Source: Methanoculleus sp. (GTDB taxonomy: Archaea; Halobacteriota; Methanomicrobia; Methanomicrobiales; Methanoculleaceae). Taken from it: 64,000 nt of DNA. The position numbers and the translations under genes are program-made. The notes under the pieces are model-generated. The model searched no databases, had not been told where the DNA came from, and saw only the letters and a list, made by a program, of their open reading frames with translations. Below, one piece after another: positions 17,574-25,536 of this stretch. Where the stretch lies: positions 1 through 64,000 of the forward strand of contig JAHDQM010000047.1 of NCBI GenBank assembly GCA_018433835.1, in the 5' to 3' direction. Positions within the stretch are counted from its first letter, which is position 1. The number at the start of each line of letters is the position of its first letter.

Positions 17574-17978
17574 TCATCCGAAGTACAGGTCGCCGTCTTT
17601 GTTGATATAGATCTCAACGTCCTCGCGGACCTGCCTTCCCCTGAACCGCTCGGGGTTAGCGTCCCTGAGCCTGTTTATGAGCGAAATCGTGTCGTATTTG
17701 ACCTTCAATCCCTTCTTCTCGGCTTCGGCGTAGATGAGCTCGGGAGCCTTGAGCAGGTCGAGGCCGCTCTGAAGCGTACAGAGGTGCACGGCGTCAAGGG
17801 TGTAGAGGAACTCGAGCGTCTCGCGTGCTCTCGAGATGTTCTCGAGAGCGGCTTTTTCGATGGTGCAGACGTTTGCCTTTGAGGTATGGATGATCTCTGC
17901 GATCTGTTGCTGCGTCAGTCCCTTCTTCCGGTAGCGCAGCACTTCTTTCTGGCGATCGGTAAGCAGACCCTGTTTCAT
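17574..17978 (-). CDS. tfx: Tfx family transcriptional regulator
   Basis: A 134-residue DNA-binding protein of the archaeal Tfx family. The N-terminal helix-turn-helix (about residues 5-48) reads LTDRQKEVLRYRKKGLTQQQ and then IAEIIHTSKANVCTIEKAA. The C-terminal half is the acidic Tfx domain with ELIYAEAEKKGLKVKYDTIS. In Methanothermobacter Tfx binds downstream of the fmdECB promoter (molybdenum formylmethanofuran dehydrogenase). The target here is unknown, but it is divergent from mtd with 139 bases between. TTTAAATT lies about 25 bases before the ATG and there is no Shine-Dalgarno site, so the mRNA is probably leaderless. Confidence 0.9.
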   Translation of the reverse strand: MKQGLLTDRQKEVLRYRKKGLTQQQIAEIIHTSKANVCTIEKAALENISRARETLEFLYTLDAVHLCTLQSGLDLLKAPELIYAEAEKKGLKVKYDTISLINRLRDANPERFRGRQVREDVEIYINKDGDLYFG

Positions 17979-18117
17979 CAGCTATATATGGACAGTGTAA
18001 ATTTAAACACTTTTCCTTAACCCCACCCCTTCCGGACGGGATTTGCGGGGCGTTTCAAAACGTTTATATGAGAACTTGGTGATACTATCGTGTTCTCAAA
18101 TTTTGAGAGGTGTTAAA
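17979..18117. promoter_or_regulatory. Divergent tfx/mtd promoter region
   Basis: The tfx TATA (TTTAAATT, minus strand) lies near 18000-18008. The mtd TATA (TTTATAT) is at 18063-18069, which places mtd transcription near 18090. A perfect 7+1+7 inverted repeat (TCTCAAA, T, TTTGAGA) at 18094-18108 falls in the mtd leader and overlaps the first bases of its Shine-Dalgarno site GAGAGGTG (18105-18112). It could be an operator or an RNA hairpin that masks the ribosome site. Confidence 0.6.
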
Positions 18118-18960
18118 GTGGTTGTTAAAGTAGGAATTGCGAAACTGGGAAATATCGCCAGTGGTGTAATGGGTGAACTTCTTCTCGATGAGCGCGCCGA
18201 CCGTGAGGACATGATCACCTTCATGGCGACCTCCGGCACGAAGCTGCAGCCCGAGGACATCGACCGTGTGGTCAGCAATATGAAGGCATGGGGCCCGGAC
18301 TTCTGTATCGTCGTTTCCCCGAACGGCGTCCTCCCCGGACCCACCCAGGCCCGCGAAGACCTCGCGGCGGCCGGAATTCCCTGCATCGTCATCACCGACG
18401 ACGTCACCACCAAGAAGGAGCAGTTCGAAGCGCTCAAGGCGAGCAACTTCGGCTACATCATCATGAAGGCCGACGCCATGATCGGCGCCCGCCGTGAGTT
18501 CCTCGACCCCATCGAGATGGCGGACTACAACGGGAACCTCGTCAAGGTGCTTGCCATCACCGGCGCGTTCCGCAAGATGCAGATGGAGCTCGACAAGGTG
18601 ATCGACCAGGTGAAGGCAGGCAAGAAGGGCGCGGACCTCGCGCTCCCGAAGGTCGTCATGACCTCCGACAAGGCCGTCGAGGGCGAGTTCAGCAACCCCT
18701 ACGCGCTCGCGAAGGCCCGGGCCGCCTACGAGATCGCACAGTCGGTCGCGGGCGTCAACGTCAAGGGCTGCTTCATGACGAAGGAGTGGGAGAAGTACAT
18801 CCCGATCGTCGCGAGCGCCCACGAGATGATGCGCCAGGCCATGCTCCTCTGCGAGGAAGCACGCAATCTCGAGAAGGGTGTGGATGCGGTCATCCGCAAG
18901 CCCCACAAGAAGACCGGCGAGATCGTCGCAAAGACCGCCCTTATCAGCAAGCCCGAGTAA
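18118..18960 (+). CDS. mtd: F420-dependent methylene-H4MPT dehydrogenase
   Basis: A 280-residue Mtd that oxidises reduced F420 while reducing methenyl- to methylene-tetrahydromethanopterin, in the middle of CO2-to-methane reduction in the cytosol. The sequence is strongly family-typical: [20 protein letters not shown] at the start, then [12 protein letters not shown] and [15 protein letters not shown]. The frame is open from 18043, but GTG 18118 has GAGAGGTG upstream and gives the normal length. A T8 run follows the stop. Codon use is highly biased to C-ending codons, as expected for an abundant enzyme. Confidence 0.97.
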   Translation: MVVKVGIAKLGNIASGVMGELLLDERADREDMITFMATSGTKLQPEDIDRVVSNMKAWGPDFCIVVSPNGVLPGPTQAREDLAAAGIPCIVITDDVTTKKEQFEALKASNFGYIIMKADAMIGARREFLDPIEMADYNGNLVKVLAITGAFRKMQMELDKVIDQVKAGKKGADLALPKVVMTSDKAVEGEFSNPYALAKARAAYEIAQSVAGVNVKGCFMTKEWEKYIPIVASAHEMMRQAMLLCEEARNLEKGVDAVIRKPHKKTGEIVAKTALISKPE

Positions 18961-18975
18961 ACTCGGCACCACTTC

Positions 18976-18983
18976 TTTTTTTT
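18976..18983 (+). terminator. T-run terminator of mtd
   Basis: Eight T residues begin 16 bases after the mtd stop codon. T-rich tracts are the usual archaeal termination signal. No hairpin is needed and none is seen. Confidence 0.6.
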
Positions 18984-19718
18984 GAGTCTGTAGAGGGTCT
19001 CGCCTGTTAGAGGGTATGCCGTCTGTCTCCGTTGACGACGGGGCGAGATCTGGAAACCACGGGATTTTGAGTCACCAAGTTCAGTGGATAGTTCAGGGTT
19101 CAGACTGGACAGAGGAGGGGGAACCCCCTCCCCTGTAACCCCTCCCCCAATGGCGATAGCCACCACGGTCCACTGCACCAGGACCTTCCTCACTACAGTC
19201 GCGTTATTTGTCGAAACTTAAAGACTCCTGATCCTCGAGAAAGACGCCACTCACACCTGAAAATGCTCACATTCCACTCCATACATCGTCACACGCCCGG
19301 GATCTGCAGGCTTCTCCCAAGATGAACCGCAAGTACACATTGCTTATCACTGTGCACGGATTTCAAGGGGATATCGCCACGCACTGCCCCCGCCCCGAGG
19401 TGTGGGGTGCGACGGGCCGTAGGGCCGGAGCATGAGCACCGAAGGTGCGGAGGAGGAGGCCGGAGGCCGGGAGGGGTGGGGCATGCAATATGGACACCTT
19501 CCTGCTAGGAGGGGACATCCGTTCGCACCAGACGGTGCTCACGCTCACTGCGTTCGCAGCTCGAAGAAATCCAGTCTTCTCAAACTCTTAGCCTCAGGCT
19601 TCGTGTTACTCGGCCCCAGCGTTGCGACCGCACACACGGACCCCTCCAGTAGTGCAACCTGAATCGTCGAAAGAAATGATTCTGCCCAAGAGGGGTGTAA
19701 GGAGCCTGCCGCGCCTCT
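18984..19718. repeat. Repeat-rich noncoding region
   Basis: No supported gene in about 735 bases. The open frames at 18726-19193 (minus) and 19432-19662 (plus) lack family resemblance. 19139-19175 matches, in opposite orientation, 36441-36476 with a few changes. 19372-19482 shares blocks with 36586-36652, also inverted. CTGCG/CGCAG and TTCTCAAACTC near 19550-19590 resemble the elements at 25-35 and 40737-40782. It looks like a nest of dispersed intergenic elements. Confidence 0.6.
19139..19175 (+). repeat. Dispersed intergenic repeat A, copy 1
   Basis: The core CCCCTCCCCC, TGGC.ATAGCCACCAC and GTCCACTG is found again on the minus strand at 36441-36476 with only a few substitutions. A partial copy (CCCTCCCCC and then TGGCGATACC) is at 58-79. 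All three lie outside genes. Confidence 0.7.
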
Positions 19719-21140
19719 TCAAGGCAAAAAAACCATCATCCGCTCCTCGGTCATCTCCTCGATCGCATATTTCGGCCCTTCGCGACCGATGCCCGAACCT
19801 TTGACCCCGCCGTAAGGTGCGTGGTCCATCCGGAACGTTGATGCGTCGTTGACCACCAGGCCGCCGACCCGGAGGTCGGCGAACGCCCGTGCAATCCTCC
19901 GGGCATCGTGGGTGAAGAGACCCGCCTGCAGCCCGTAATCGGAGTCGTTCGCGAGTGCGATCGCCTCCTCGAAGGTATCGTAGGGGGTGACCGTCACCAC
20001 CGGGGCAAAGACCTCGGTCCGGTTTACCTGCATCTCCGGTGTCGTGTCGACAAGGACCGTCGGCACAGCGAGCGGGCCGTCACGGGTGCCGCCCGCGAGC
20101 ACCTTCGCGCCTCTCTCCACCGCTTCCCGCACCTTCGCAAACGCCGTCTCCGCGGCATGTTCCGAGATCATCGGCCCCACGTCGGTGCCGGGCTCGCGCG
20201 GGTCGCCGACGGCGAGGGCACGGACACGGTCGACGAGCAGCGCGAGCGCCTCCTCGAATATCGGCCGATGAAGGTAAACCCGCTGCACCGAGATACAGGT
20301 CTGGCCGGCGTTCGAGAAGGCGCCGGCAACGATACGGCCGACCGCAAAGGGGACATCGGCATCAGAGTGGACGATCACGGCCGCGTTGCCGCCGAGTTCC
20401 AACCCGACACGTTTCCACCCGGCGATTCCCCGAAGGTGCCACCCGACGGCCGGACTTCCGGTGAAACTCACGTACGCGATCCGCCCGTCCCGCACCATCC
20501 GCTCGGCAAGGTCGGTGCGGCAGGGAACGACGCTGATCGCTTCGGCGGGGACGCCGGCGTCGAGCGCCATCTCACCGAGCATCAGCGCGGAGATCGGGGT
20601 GGCCGATGCGGGTTTGAGGATGACGGAGTCTCCGGCGGCGATGGCCGACCCCAGTTTGTGGCAGGCGAGGTTGAGCGGGAAGTTGAACGGCGTGATCGCG
20701 AGCACCGGGCCGAGCGGGAACCGGCGGAGGCAGCCGACCCGCCCTTCCCCGGCCGCGCTCCAGTCGAGGGGAAGGATCGTGCCGTCGATCCTGCGCGCCT
20801 CCTCGGCGGACACCTCGATGGTCTCTACGGCACGCAGAACCTCGTTTTCGGCGAGAACCCGGGTCTTTCCCGCTTCGAGGACAATCGTCTCCGCAAGTTC
20901 TTCAGACCGTTCCCGGATGAGATCGGCAAGGGCATAGAGGATCTCCGAGCGGCGGTGGGCCGGAAGGCGCCGGGTGATGGAGAAGCCGTCCTCTGCAGAA
21001 CGGAGGGTGTCCTCGATATCCGTTCTCCCGGCAAGGCAGACCCGGCCGATCGTCTCCCCCGTGTAGGGGAACCGGACGTCCAGGATATCATCGTTCGTTC
21101 GCCATTCTCCGCCGACCAGGAATCCGTGCGGGTCTGTCAT
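19719..21140 (-). CDS. Aldehyde dehydrogenase (lactaldehyde/GapN-like)
   Basis: A 473-residue NAD(P)-dependent aldehyde dehydrogenase. The catalytic Cys282 lies in NAGQTC, the general base Glu248 in LELGGN and the oxyanion Asn153 in PFNFPL, so the active site is complete. The length is normal. Methanogen members of this subgroup include CofA (lactaldehyde dehydrogenase of F420 synthesis) and non-phosphorylating glyceraldehyde-3-phosphate dehydrogenases; I cannot choose between them. It lies 25 bases after the GalT-like gene, probably in one transcript. An AAAAAAA tract at 19726-19732 falls in its last codons. Confidence 0.9.
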   Translation of the reverse strand: MTDPHGFLVGGEWRTNDDILDVRFPYTGETIGRVCLAGRTDIEDTLRSAEDGFSITRRLPAHRRSEILYALADLIRERSEELAETIVLEAGKTRVLAENEVLRAVETIEVSAEEARRIDGTILPLDWSAAGEGRVGCLRRFPLGPVLAITPFNFPLNLACHKLGSAIAAGDSVILKPASATPISALMLGEMALDAGVPAEAISVVPCRTDLAERMVRDGRIAYVSFTGSPAVGWHLRGIAGWKRVGLELGGNAAVIVHSDADVPFAVGRIVAGAFSNAGQTCISVQRVYLHRPIFEEALALLVDRVRALAVGDPREPGTDVGPMISEHAAETAFAKVREAVERGAKVLAGGTRDGPLAVPTVLVDTTPEMQVNRTEVFAPVVTVTPYDTFEEAIALANDSDYGLQAGLFTHDARRIARAFADLRVGGLVVNDASTFRMDHAPYGGVKGSGIGREGPKYAIEEMTEERMMVFLP

Positions 21141-21165
21141 AGGAGAGAATTGATACGGCTCGAAG

Positions 21166-22095
21166 TTAATTTTTCTCCCGGAAGAGCGCGCCCAGGGCTT
21201 CGGGGAGCGTCAGGACGACCGGCTCCAGGTGCAGCCGCTCCATGAACGCCGAGTCGCACATGGAGAGGCTGTTCGGGTTTAACCGTGCGATGAGAGAACA
21301 GAAGGCCCGGTGGCCCCGTCCTGCCTTTCCGGGGGCGTCAAAGAAGATCGAGGCGTTGAAGGCGTGGGTGCCGAGGCTCCGGTAGAAGTCGATGACACGG
21401 AGGATCCCGTCGGTCAGCGGCTCGATATACGGTTCCAGTTCGGCAAGCGTCGATATCGGGAGGAAACCCCGCACCTCCCGCTCGCCGAGGGGCACGGGGT
21501 TCGCCGACCAGAAGATCTCGTCCTCGAAGAAGAGCCTCTCAGAGCAGCGCTCGCTCTCCACCAGGTCTTCCCAGTAGAGGCGGCCGTGGTCGGCGAGGTA
21601 GCGGCGGCCGGCGGTGATGTAGAGGTCTGCGAGGCGGGTGGGCTTCGCATCGGCGATGCCCTGCAGGTGCGGGTGGACGATGCTCGCACCGGCCGACGGG
21701 AGGTAGTTCCAGTTGATGCTCGCATAACCCGGAGACCGGGACAGGGCTTTCGCCGTGCCGGATATGGCGTCGGCGAGACACCTCCGGTCGAATCGGCCGG
21801 GCGCGTGATCGGGCGTGATCACCGTGACCACGTGCCGTTCGGCGAACGGGTAGAGATTCGGGAACGTCACGCTCTCCCCGCACCGGAGACGGCTGCCGTC
21901 CTCGAACGTCGGGGTGGAGGTCTCTATGGCGCCGGGGCAGAACGGACAGCCTTCACGGGAGTCGGACATGACAGGGGCGGTGTCGATCTGCCTCTCAACC
22001 CGGACGGGACTGATCCGGCACCGGAGACCGGTGAGCGATTCCCGGCGGTACTGGAGAACCCCCCGCTCTGTCCGGATCTCATGGGTGGTGAACAT
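21166..22095 (-). CDS. Galactose-1-phosphate uridylyltransferase-like protein
   Basis: A 309-residue protein of the GalT branch of the HIT superfamily. The active-site motif HPHLQ is at residues 141-145, with His143 as the expected nucleotidylated residue. Cys50 and Cys53 (CPFC) match the first zinc pair of GalT. NLYPFAERHVV is also family-typical. The substrate could be a hexose-1-phosphate or another nucleotide sugar. TATA-like boxes lie at 22101-22108 and 22128-22136 (minus strand). The aldehyde dehydrogenase gene follows, which suggests a shared role in sugar or aldehyde metabolism (inference). Confidence 0.85.
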   Translation of the reverse strand: MFTTHEIRTERGVLQYRRESLTGLRCRISPVRVERQIDTAPVMSDSREGCPFCPGAIETSTPTFEDGSRLRCGESVTFPNLYPFAERHVVTVITPDHAPGRFDRRCLADAISGTAKALSRSPGYASINWNYLPSAGASIVHPHLQGIADAKPTRLADLYITAGRRYLADHGRLYWEDLVESERCSERLFFEDEIFWSANPVPLGEREVRGFLPISTLAELEPYIEPLTDGILRVIDFYRSLGTHAFNASIFFDAPGKAGRGHRAFCSLIARLNPNSLSMCDSAFMERLHLEPVVLTLPEALGALFREKN

Positions 22096-22279
22096 AACCC
22101 TTTATACACCGGTTGGCGCGCCGACCGTATAAAACCCTGTCCGGGTTGGCGGCGGTGGAGGGCTGAGGCACGGGCGGAACGCACAAATGCTGGAGATAAC
22201 CGGGAATACCCATGGAGTCGGACCGCACAGCTATGCTGCGATGCAGTTCAGGGAAAAAGGTGGTGGGTGTTTACCCGCC
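22096..22279. other. Spacer between mer and the galT-like gene
   Basis: 184 bases carrying the galT-like promoter (two TATA-like boxes within 40 bases of its ATG) and the 3' flank of mer. Nothing else is seen. Confidence 0.5.
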
Positions 22280-23272
22280 TCAGACAATGTACTTGCCGAG
22301 CAGGCGGATGGAGTTGGTCATGTCGGGGCCGAGCGGCGAACCGAAGATGATCTGGGTAACTCCGGACTTTGCGAGGTCTTCGCACTTCTGCTTGACCATG
22401 TCGGGGGTTCCGGCGATGGTGAAGGCGTCGATCTCCGCGTCGCCGACGAGTCCGCCGACGGTCTTGAAGTCGAAGCGGCCGAGCGCTTCCTTGATCTTCG
22501 CAACGTTGGCGAGGTCAAGGTTGTGGCGCTGGAGGAGCGCGGGCGGAGAGCCGGCGGCGATGAACGCGGCAACAATCTTTGCGGCGTTCCGGGCCTTCTT
22601 CTCGTCCATGTCGATGGACATGGCGGTGTAGGCGCCGACATCGAACTTCTTCTTGCCGACCTTCTCCATGGCTCCCTTGATGATCGGGATGGCGATGTCG
22701 AAGTCCTTGGGGTTGGACGCGTTGATCAGGGCGCCGTCACCGACCTCGCCGGCGAGCTCGAGCACCTTGGGACCCTGGGCACCGATGTAGACCGGGATGC
22801 CCTTCTTGCCGGGCAGGGTGACGCCGGTCAGCTTGGCGCCGTCGTAGTCGAAGAACTCCATGTTGCCGGTCTTCTTGACCTCCTCACCGGCGAGGAGTTT
22901 CCGGATCTGCTCGACGCCCTCTTTCAGGTGGCCGACGGGCTTGACGGGGTCGATCGCGAGCTTCGGGAGGGTCGAGAGGTCACCGGGCCCGATACCGAGG
23001 ACGGCACGTCCGTCGGAGATCTCGTTTAAGGTAGCCATGAAGGATGCAATGGCTGCCGGGGTGTCGGTGAACGTGTTCATGATACCCGGTCCCATCTTGA
23101 TCGAGTCGGTGTTTGCCGCGATCATGGCGAGGGTCGGGTACGCGTGACGGTTGTTGTAGTGGTTGGTGATCCAAGCGTAGTCAATATCCTTCGACTCTGC
23201 GAGCTTGGTGTAGTTCACCACCTGCTTGACGTTGATTGCTCCGGGCACAAATTCAATTCCATATGTAGTCAA
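22280..23272 (-). CDS. mer: F420-dependent methylene-H4MPT reductase
   Basis: A 330-residue Mer of the bacterial luciferase-like TIM-barrel family. It reduces methylene- to methyl-tetrahydromethanopterin with reduced F420, the step after Mtd. Markers are TTYGIEFVPG, ITNHYNNRHAYPTLAMIA and VYIGAQGPKVLELAGEVGDG. An ATG at 23287 lies within the Shine-Dalgarno stretch itself. TTG 23272, with GAGGTG seven bases upstream, gives the family N-terminus, so I use TTG. A TATA box at 23309-23321 puts the transcript start near 23288. Confidence 0.95.
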   Translation of the reverse strand: MTTYGIEFVPGAINVKQVVNYTKLAESKDIDYAWITNHYNNRHAYPTLAMIAANTDSIKMGPGIMNTFTDTPAAIASFMATLNEISDGRAVLGIGPGDLSTLPKLAIDPVKPVGHLKEGVEQIRKLLAGEEVKKTGNMEFFDYDGAKLTGVTLPGKKGIPVYIGAQGPKVLELAGEVGDGALINASNPKDFDIAIPIIKGAMEKVGKKKFDVGAYTAMSIDMDEKKARNAAKIVAAFIAAGSPPALLQRHNLDLANVAKIKEALGRFDFKTVGGLVGDAEIDAFTIAGTPDMVKQKCEDLAKSGVTQIIFGSPLGPDMTNSIRLLGKYIV

Positions 23273-23631
23273 GGCTATGCACCTCATTGAGTAGTTACGT
23301 GCAGAGAGTTATATATATTATCATTTTGTGCTCGCCAATCGACACGTACCGCACAGGTAGTGCAAAACGGAGAGGTGTAACGGGTTCTCGGGGAAATTCG
23401 GCGAGTCTTTTCCCTTACCCTGCAGGGGGCACCAGCGCGGGGGGGTTAAACCGGAATGCTTAAATACAGGAATTTTATGAACGGGTACACTCCCACCCTC
23501 CCGGGGACGTACAGAAATATATATGTTCGTCCGCCCACATATTCATCAGTAGTTTGGGGTGATATGCATGCTTCTTTCGCGGCAAAGGTCACGCCGGTCA
23601 TGCAAGGGTACCAGGCAGGGAGTATAACGTT
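23273..23631. promoter_or_regulatory. Divergent mer / FtsZ-like promoter region
   Basis: About 360 bases without a gene. The mer TATA (ATAATATATATAAC, minus strand) is at 23309-23321. For the FtsZ-like gene, AAATATATATG at 23515-23525 predicts a start near 23550 and a leader of about 80 bases. A second AT-rich box (CTTAAATAC) lies at 23459-23467. GGGAG nine bases before ATG 23632 is the likely ribosome site. Confidence 0.55.
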
Positions 23632-25536
23632 ATGCGAGTGCTGGCGATCGGGTTTGGTGGCGCCGGGTCACGGGTCGTGGATAACCTCTACGACCACGAC
23701 CGGCGAAGCAAAATCTGCTGCATGAGTGCGGTAGCAATCGATGTCGACCCGAATTCCCTGCTGCAACTCCGCCACCTCCCGGATCTCGCGAGGATCTTCT
23801 TCCCGCGAGTAGATATCGCGGATCGCGCCCGGGTCACGGACGTGATCGATATCGAGGAGGTGATGACCCGGCTCCAGAGAATGGATACAATGGAGATCGA
23901 TGCCATCCTCCTCTGTTGCGGGCTCGGAGGTAACGTCATCGATATCGTGCCGCTCATCATCGACGAGCTCCGGAAATCATACGTGGAGCCGATCTTCGCT
24001 CTCGCCATACTCCCGTGCCTGGAGGAGGGGAAACGGGTCTCGGCCAAGGCCGCCGACGACCTCGACGTTCTCCAGGAACTCGTCGATGCCGTCATTCTCT
24101 TTGACAACGAGACCTGGTCGCATAAGATCAGGGCAGCCATAACTGCGGCCGAGACGGAGAACACCGGCGTCATGAGCCAGCTGCACCAGGTTCCCACGGG
24201 GTCAGATCCGAGAACGCACTACAATATGCTCAACGAGCGGATTGCCAGGCAGATCGGCCTCATCCTTCGCGCCGGAGAATTCAACGAGTTCGGGCTCGAC
24301 GTCGCAGAAGTCGTCCTGGATGCCGGGGAGGTCCTCAACACCCTGAAAGGAAACGGTTTCGTCGCGGTCGGCTACGCCGCCGAACGACTGCCGACCGGGT
24401 GGCTGAACTTCCTCCACCGGCGGCAGTCGCTCAAAGACTTCATCCAGGGTTCGCAGGAGAAGGCCGCCCGGATCATTTCGCTCGCCAAAAAGGCTGTCTA
24501 TGAAGAGATATCGGTTCCCTGCGACCTCACGAGCGCCGACAAGGCGCTGGTGCTGATCGCCGGCCCTTCGGCCGAGCTCTCGATGAAGGGGTTCCAGACC
24601 GTCCGGAAGTGGATCGACCGGAGCATTGCCGGGCTCGAGATGCGGTCCGGCGACTACCCGGTGAAGAACACATCGTTCGTCGGGATCATCATCGTGCTCT
24701 CGGGGTTATCCAACATCCCCAGGATCGAGGATATCCGGGATATCCGGACGGAATACCGGCTTGAATGCGAGGAAGAACAACTGAAAGCCGAGGAAGAGGA
24801 GCGGCTGCGCGATGAGGAGGCTGCCCTGGCATCGGGTGCCGGCTCCGGGATTCCGGAGAGCGACGACGCCCCGGGCTTTGCCTCCCCCTTTGAGTCGGCA
24901 TTTCTGGAGGAGAGTGGATACATGACGGATACGTCTACACCTGAGAAAGACGAGATGATCGCGCTCCCGGGCAGCGGCGGGAGCGGCCAGAAGCGCAGGG
25001 ACGATACCATCGAGATGCTCCCGAAAGCCGAGAAGAAACAGGAAGACGGTACGGTCATCCTTCCCCCGAAGCAGGGCGGGAGGGAGATCGACCTCACCGG
25101 GTCCGCCTCGGTCACCTCGTCCGTGCCCGCGCCGAAGAACTCCACCTTCGGCCTGAAAGGGATCAGCATCGAGAAGGCCGCTCCTAAGGATGACGCGATA
25201 ACATACTCCGCATCCCTAAAACCCGTGCAGCGGCCGAAAGACGGGTCGCTCGCCGGAGATACGGTCACGCTGGATCGCAGGGTGCAGCGGCCGATCGACG
25301 GCATCTTCGATGAATCCGACCTGCACATGCGCGGGGCGGCCCCCGCACCGAAGGATACCCAGCTGGACCCGACCGGCCGGGGGTTCGCCCGGTCGGGTCC
25401 CCGCCCGAAGGAGGTTGATCCCTCGCGCGGGAGGCTTACGGTGATCGACACAGCCGCCCGACCAAAGAGCCGGAAAGAAGAAGAGACGAAACCGGATGAA
25501 GACCAGGATGACGACGGGATCACCTGGATCCGGTAG
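23632..25536 (+). CDS. Divergent FtsZ/tubulin-superfamily protein
   Basis: A 634-residue protein. Residues 1 to about 370 look like an FtsZ/tubulin GTPase: loop T1 as GFGGAGSR (7-14), AIDVDPNS, a segment LPCLEEGKRVSAKAADDL resembling the FtsZ FEGxxR region, LFDNETW in place of the guanine-contacting Asn loop, and GLDVAEVVLDAGEV where FtsZ has its catalytic T7 loop. The signature loop GGGTGTG is replaced by CGLGGN (96-101), so GTP binding may be altered or lost. Residues from about 370 onward form an acidic, disordered tail with repeated RPKDG/RPIDG-type strings and a short end peptide GITWIR. It could be a cytoskeletal or division-linked protein; the role is unknown. It converges with nrpR, overlapping by 17 bases. 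Confidence 0.7.
   Translation: MRVLAIGFGGAGSRVVDNLYDHDRRSKICCMSAVAIDVDPNSLLQLRHLPDLARIFFPRVDIADRARVTDVIDIEEVMTRLQRMDTMEIDAILLCCGLGGNVIDIVPLIIDELRKSYVEPIFALAILPCLEEGKRVSAKAADDLDVLQELVDAVILFDNETWSHKIRAAITAAETENTGVMSQLHQVPTGSDPRTHYNMLNERIARQIGLILRAGEFNEFGLDVAEVVLDAGEVLNTLKGNGFVAVGYAAERLPTGWLNFLHRRQSLKDFIQGSQEKAARIISLAKKAVYEEISVPCDLTSADKALVLIAGPSAELSMKGFQTVRKWIDRSIAGLEMRSGDYPVKNTSFVGIIIVLSGLSNIPRIEDIRDIRTEYRLECEEEQLKAEEEERLRDEEAALASGAGSGIPESDDAPGFASPFESAFLEESGYMTDTSTPEKDEMIALPGSGGSGQKRRDDTIEMLPKAEKKQEDGTVILPPKQGGREIDLTGSASVTSSVPAPKNSTFGLKGISIEKAAPKDDAITYSASLKPVQRPKDGSLAGDTVTLDRRVQRPIDGIFDESDLHMRGAAPAPKDTQLDPTGRGFARSGPRPKEVDPSRGRLTVIDTAARPKSRKEEETKPDEDQDDDGITWIR

Noticed and set aside
18726..19193. 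Open frame antisense to the 3' end of mtd
   Set aside because: It is mostly the shadow of the highly biased mtd codons and runs into repeat DNA.
19908..21245. A 445-codon frame antisense to the aldehyde dehydrogenase gene
   Set aside because: Long antisense frames are expected in GC-rich genes; the other strand encodes a complete enzyme with its catalytic residues.
23456..23725. An 89-codon frame overlapping the start of the FtsZ-like gene
   Set aside because: No ribosome site and no similarity; it overlaps the promoter and a well-supported start.
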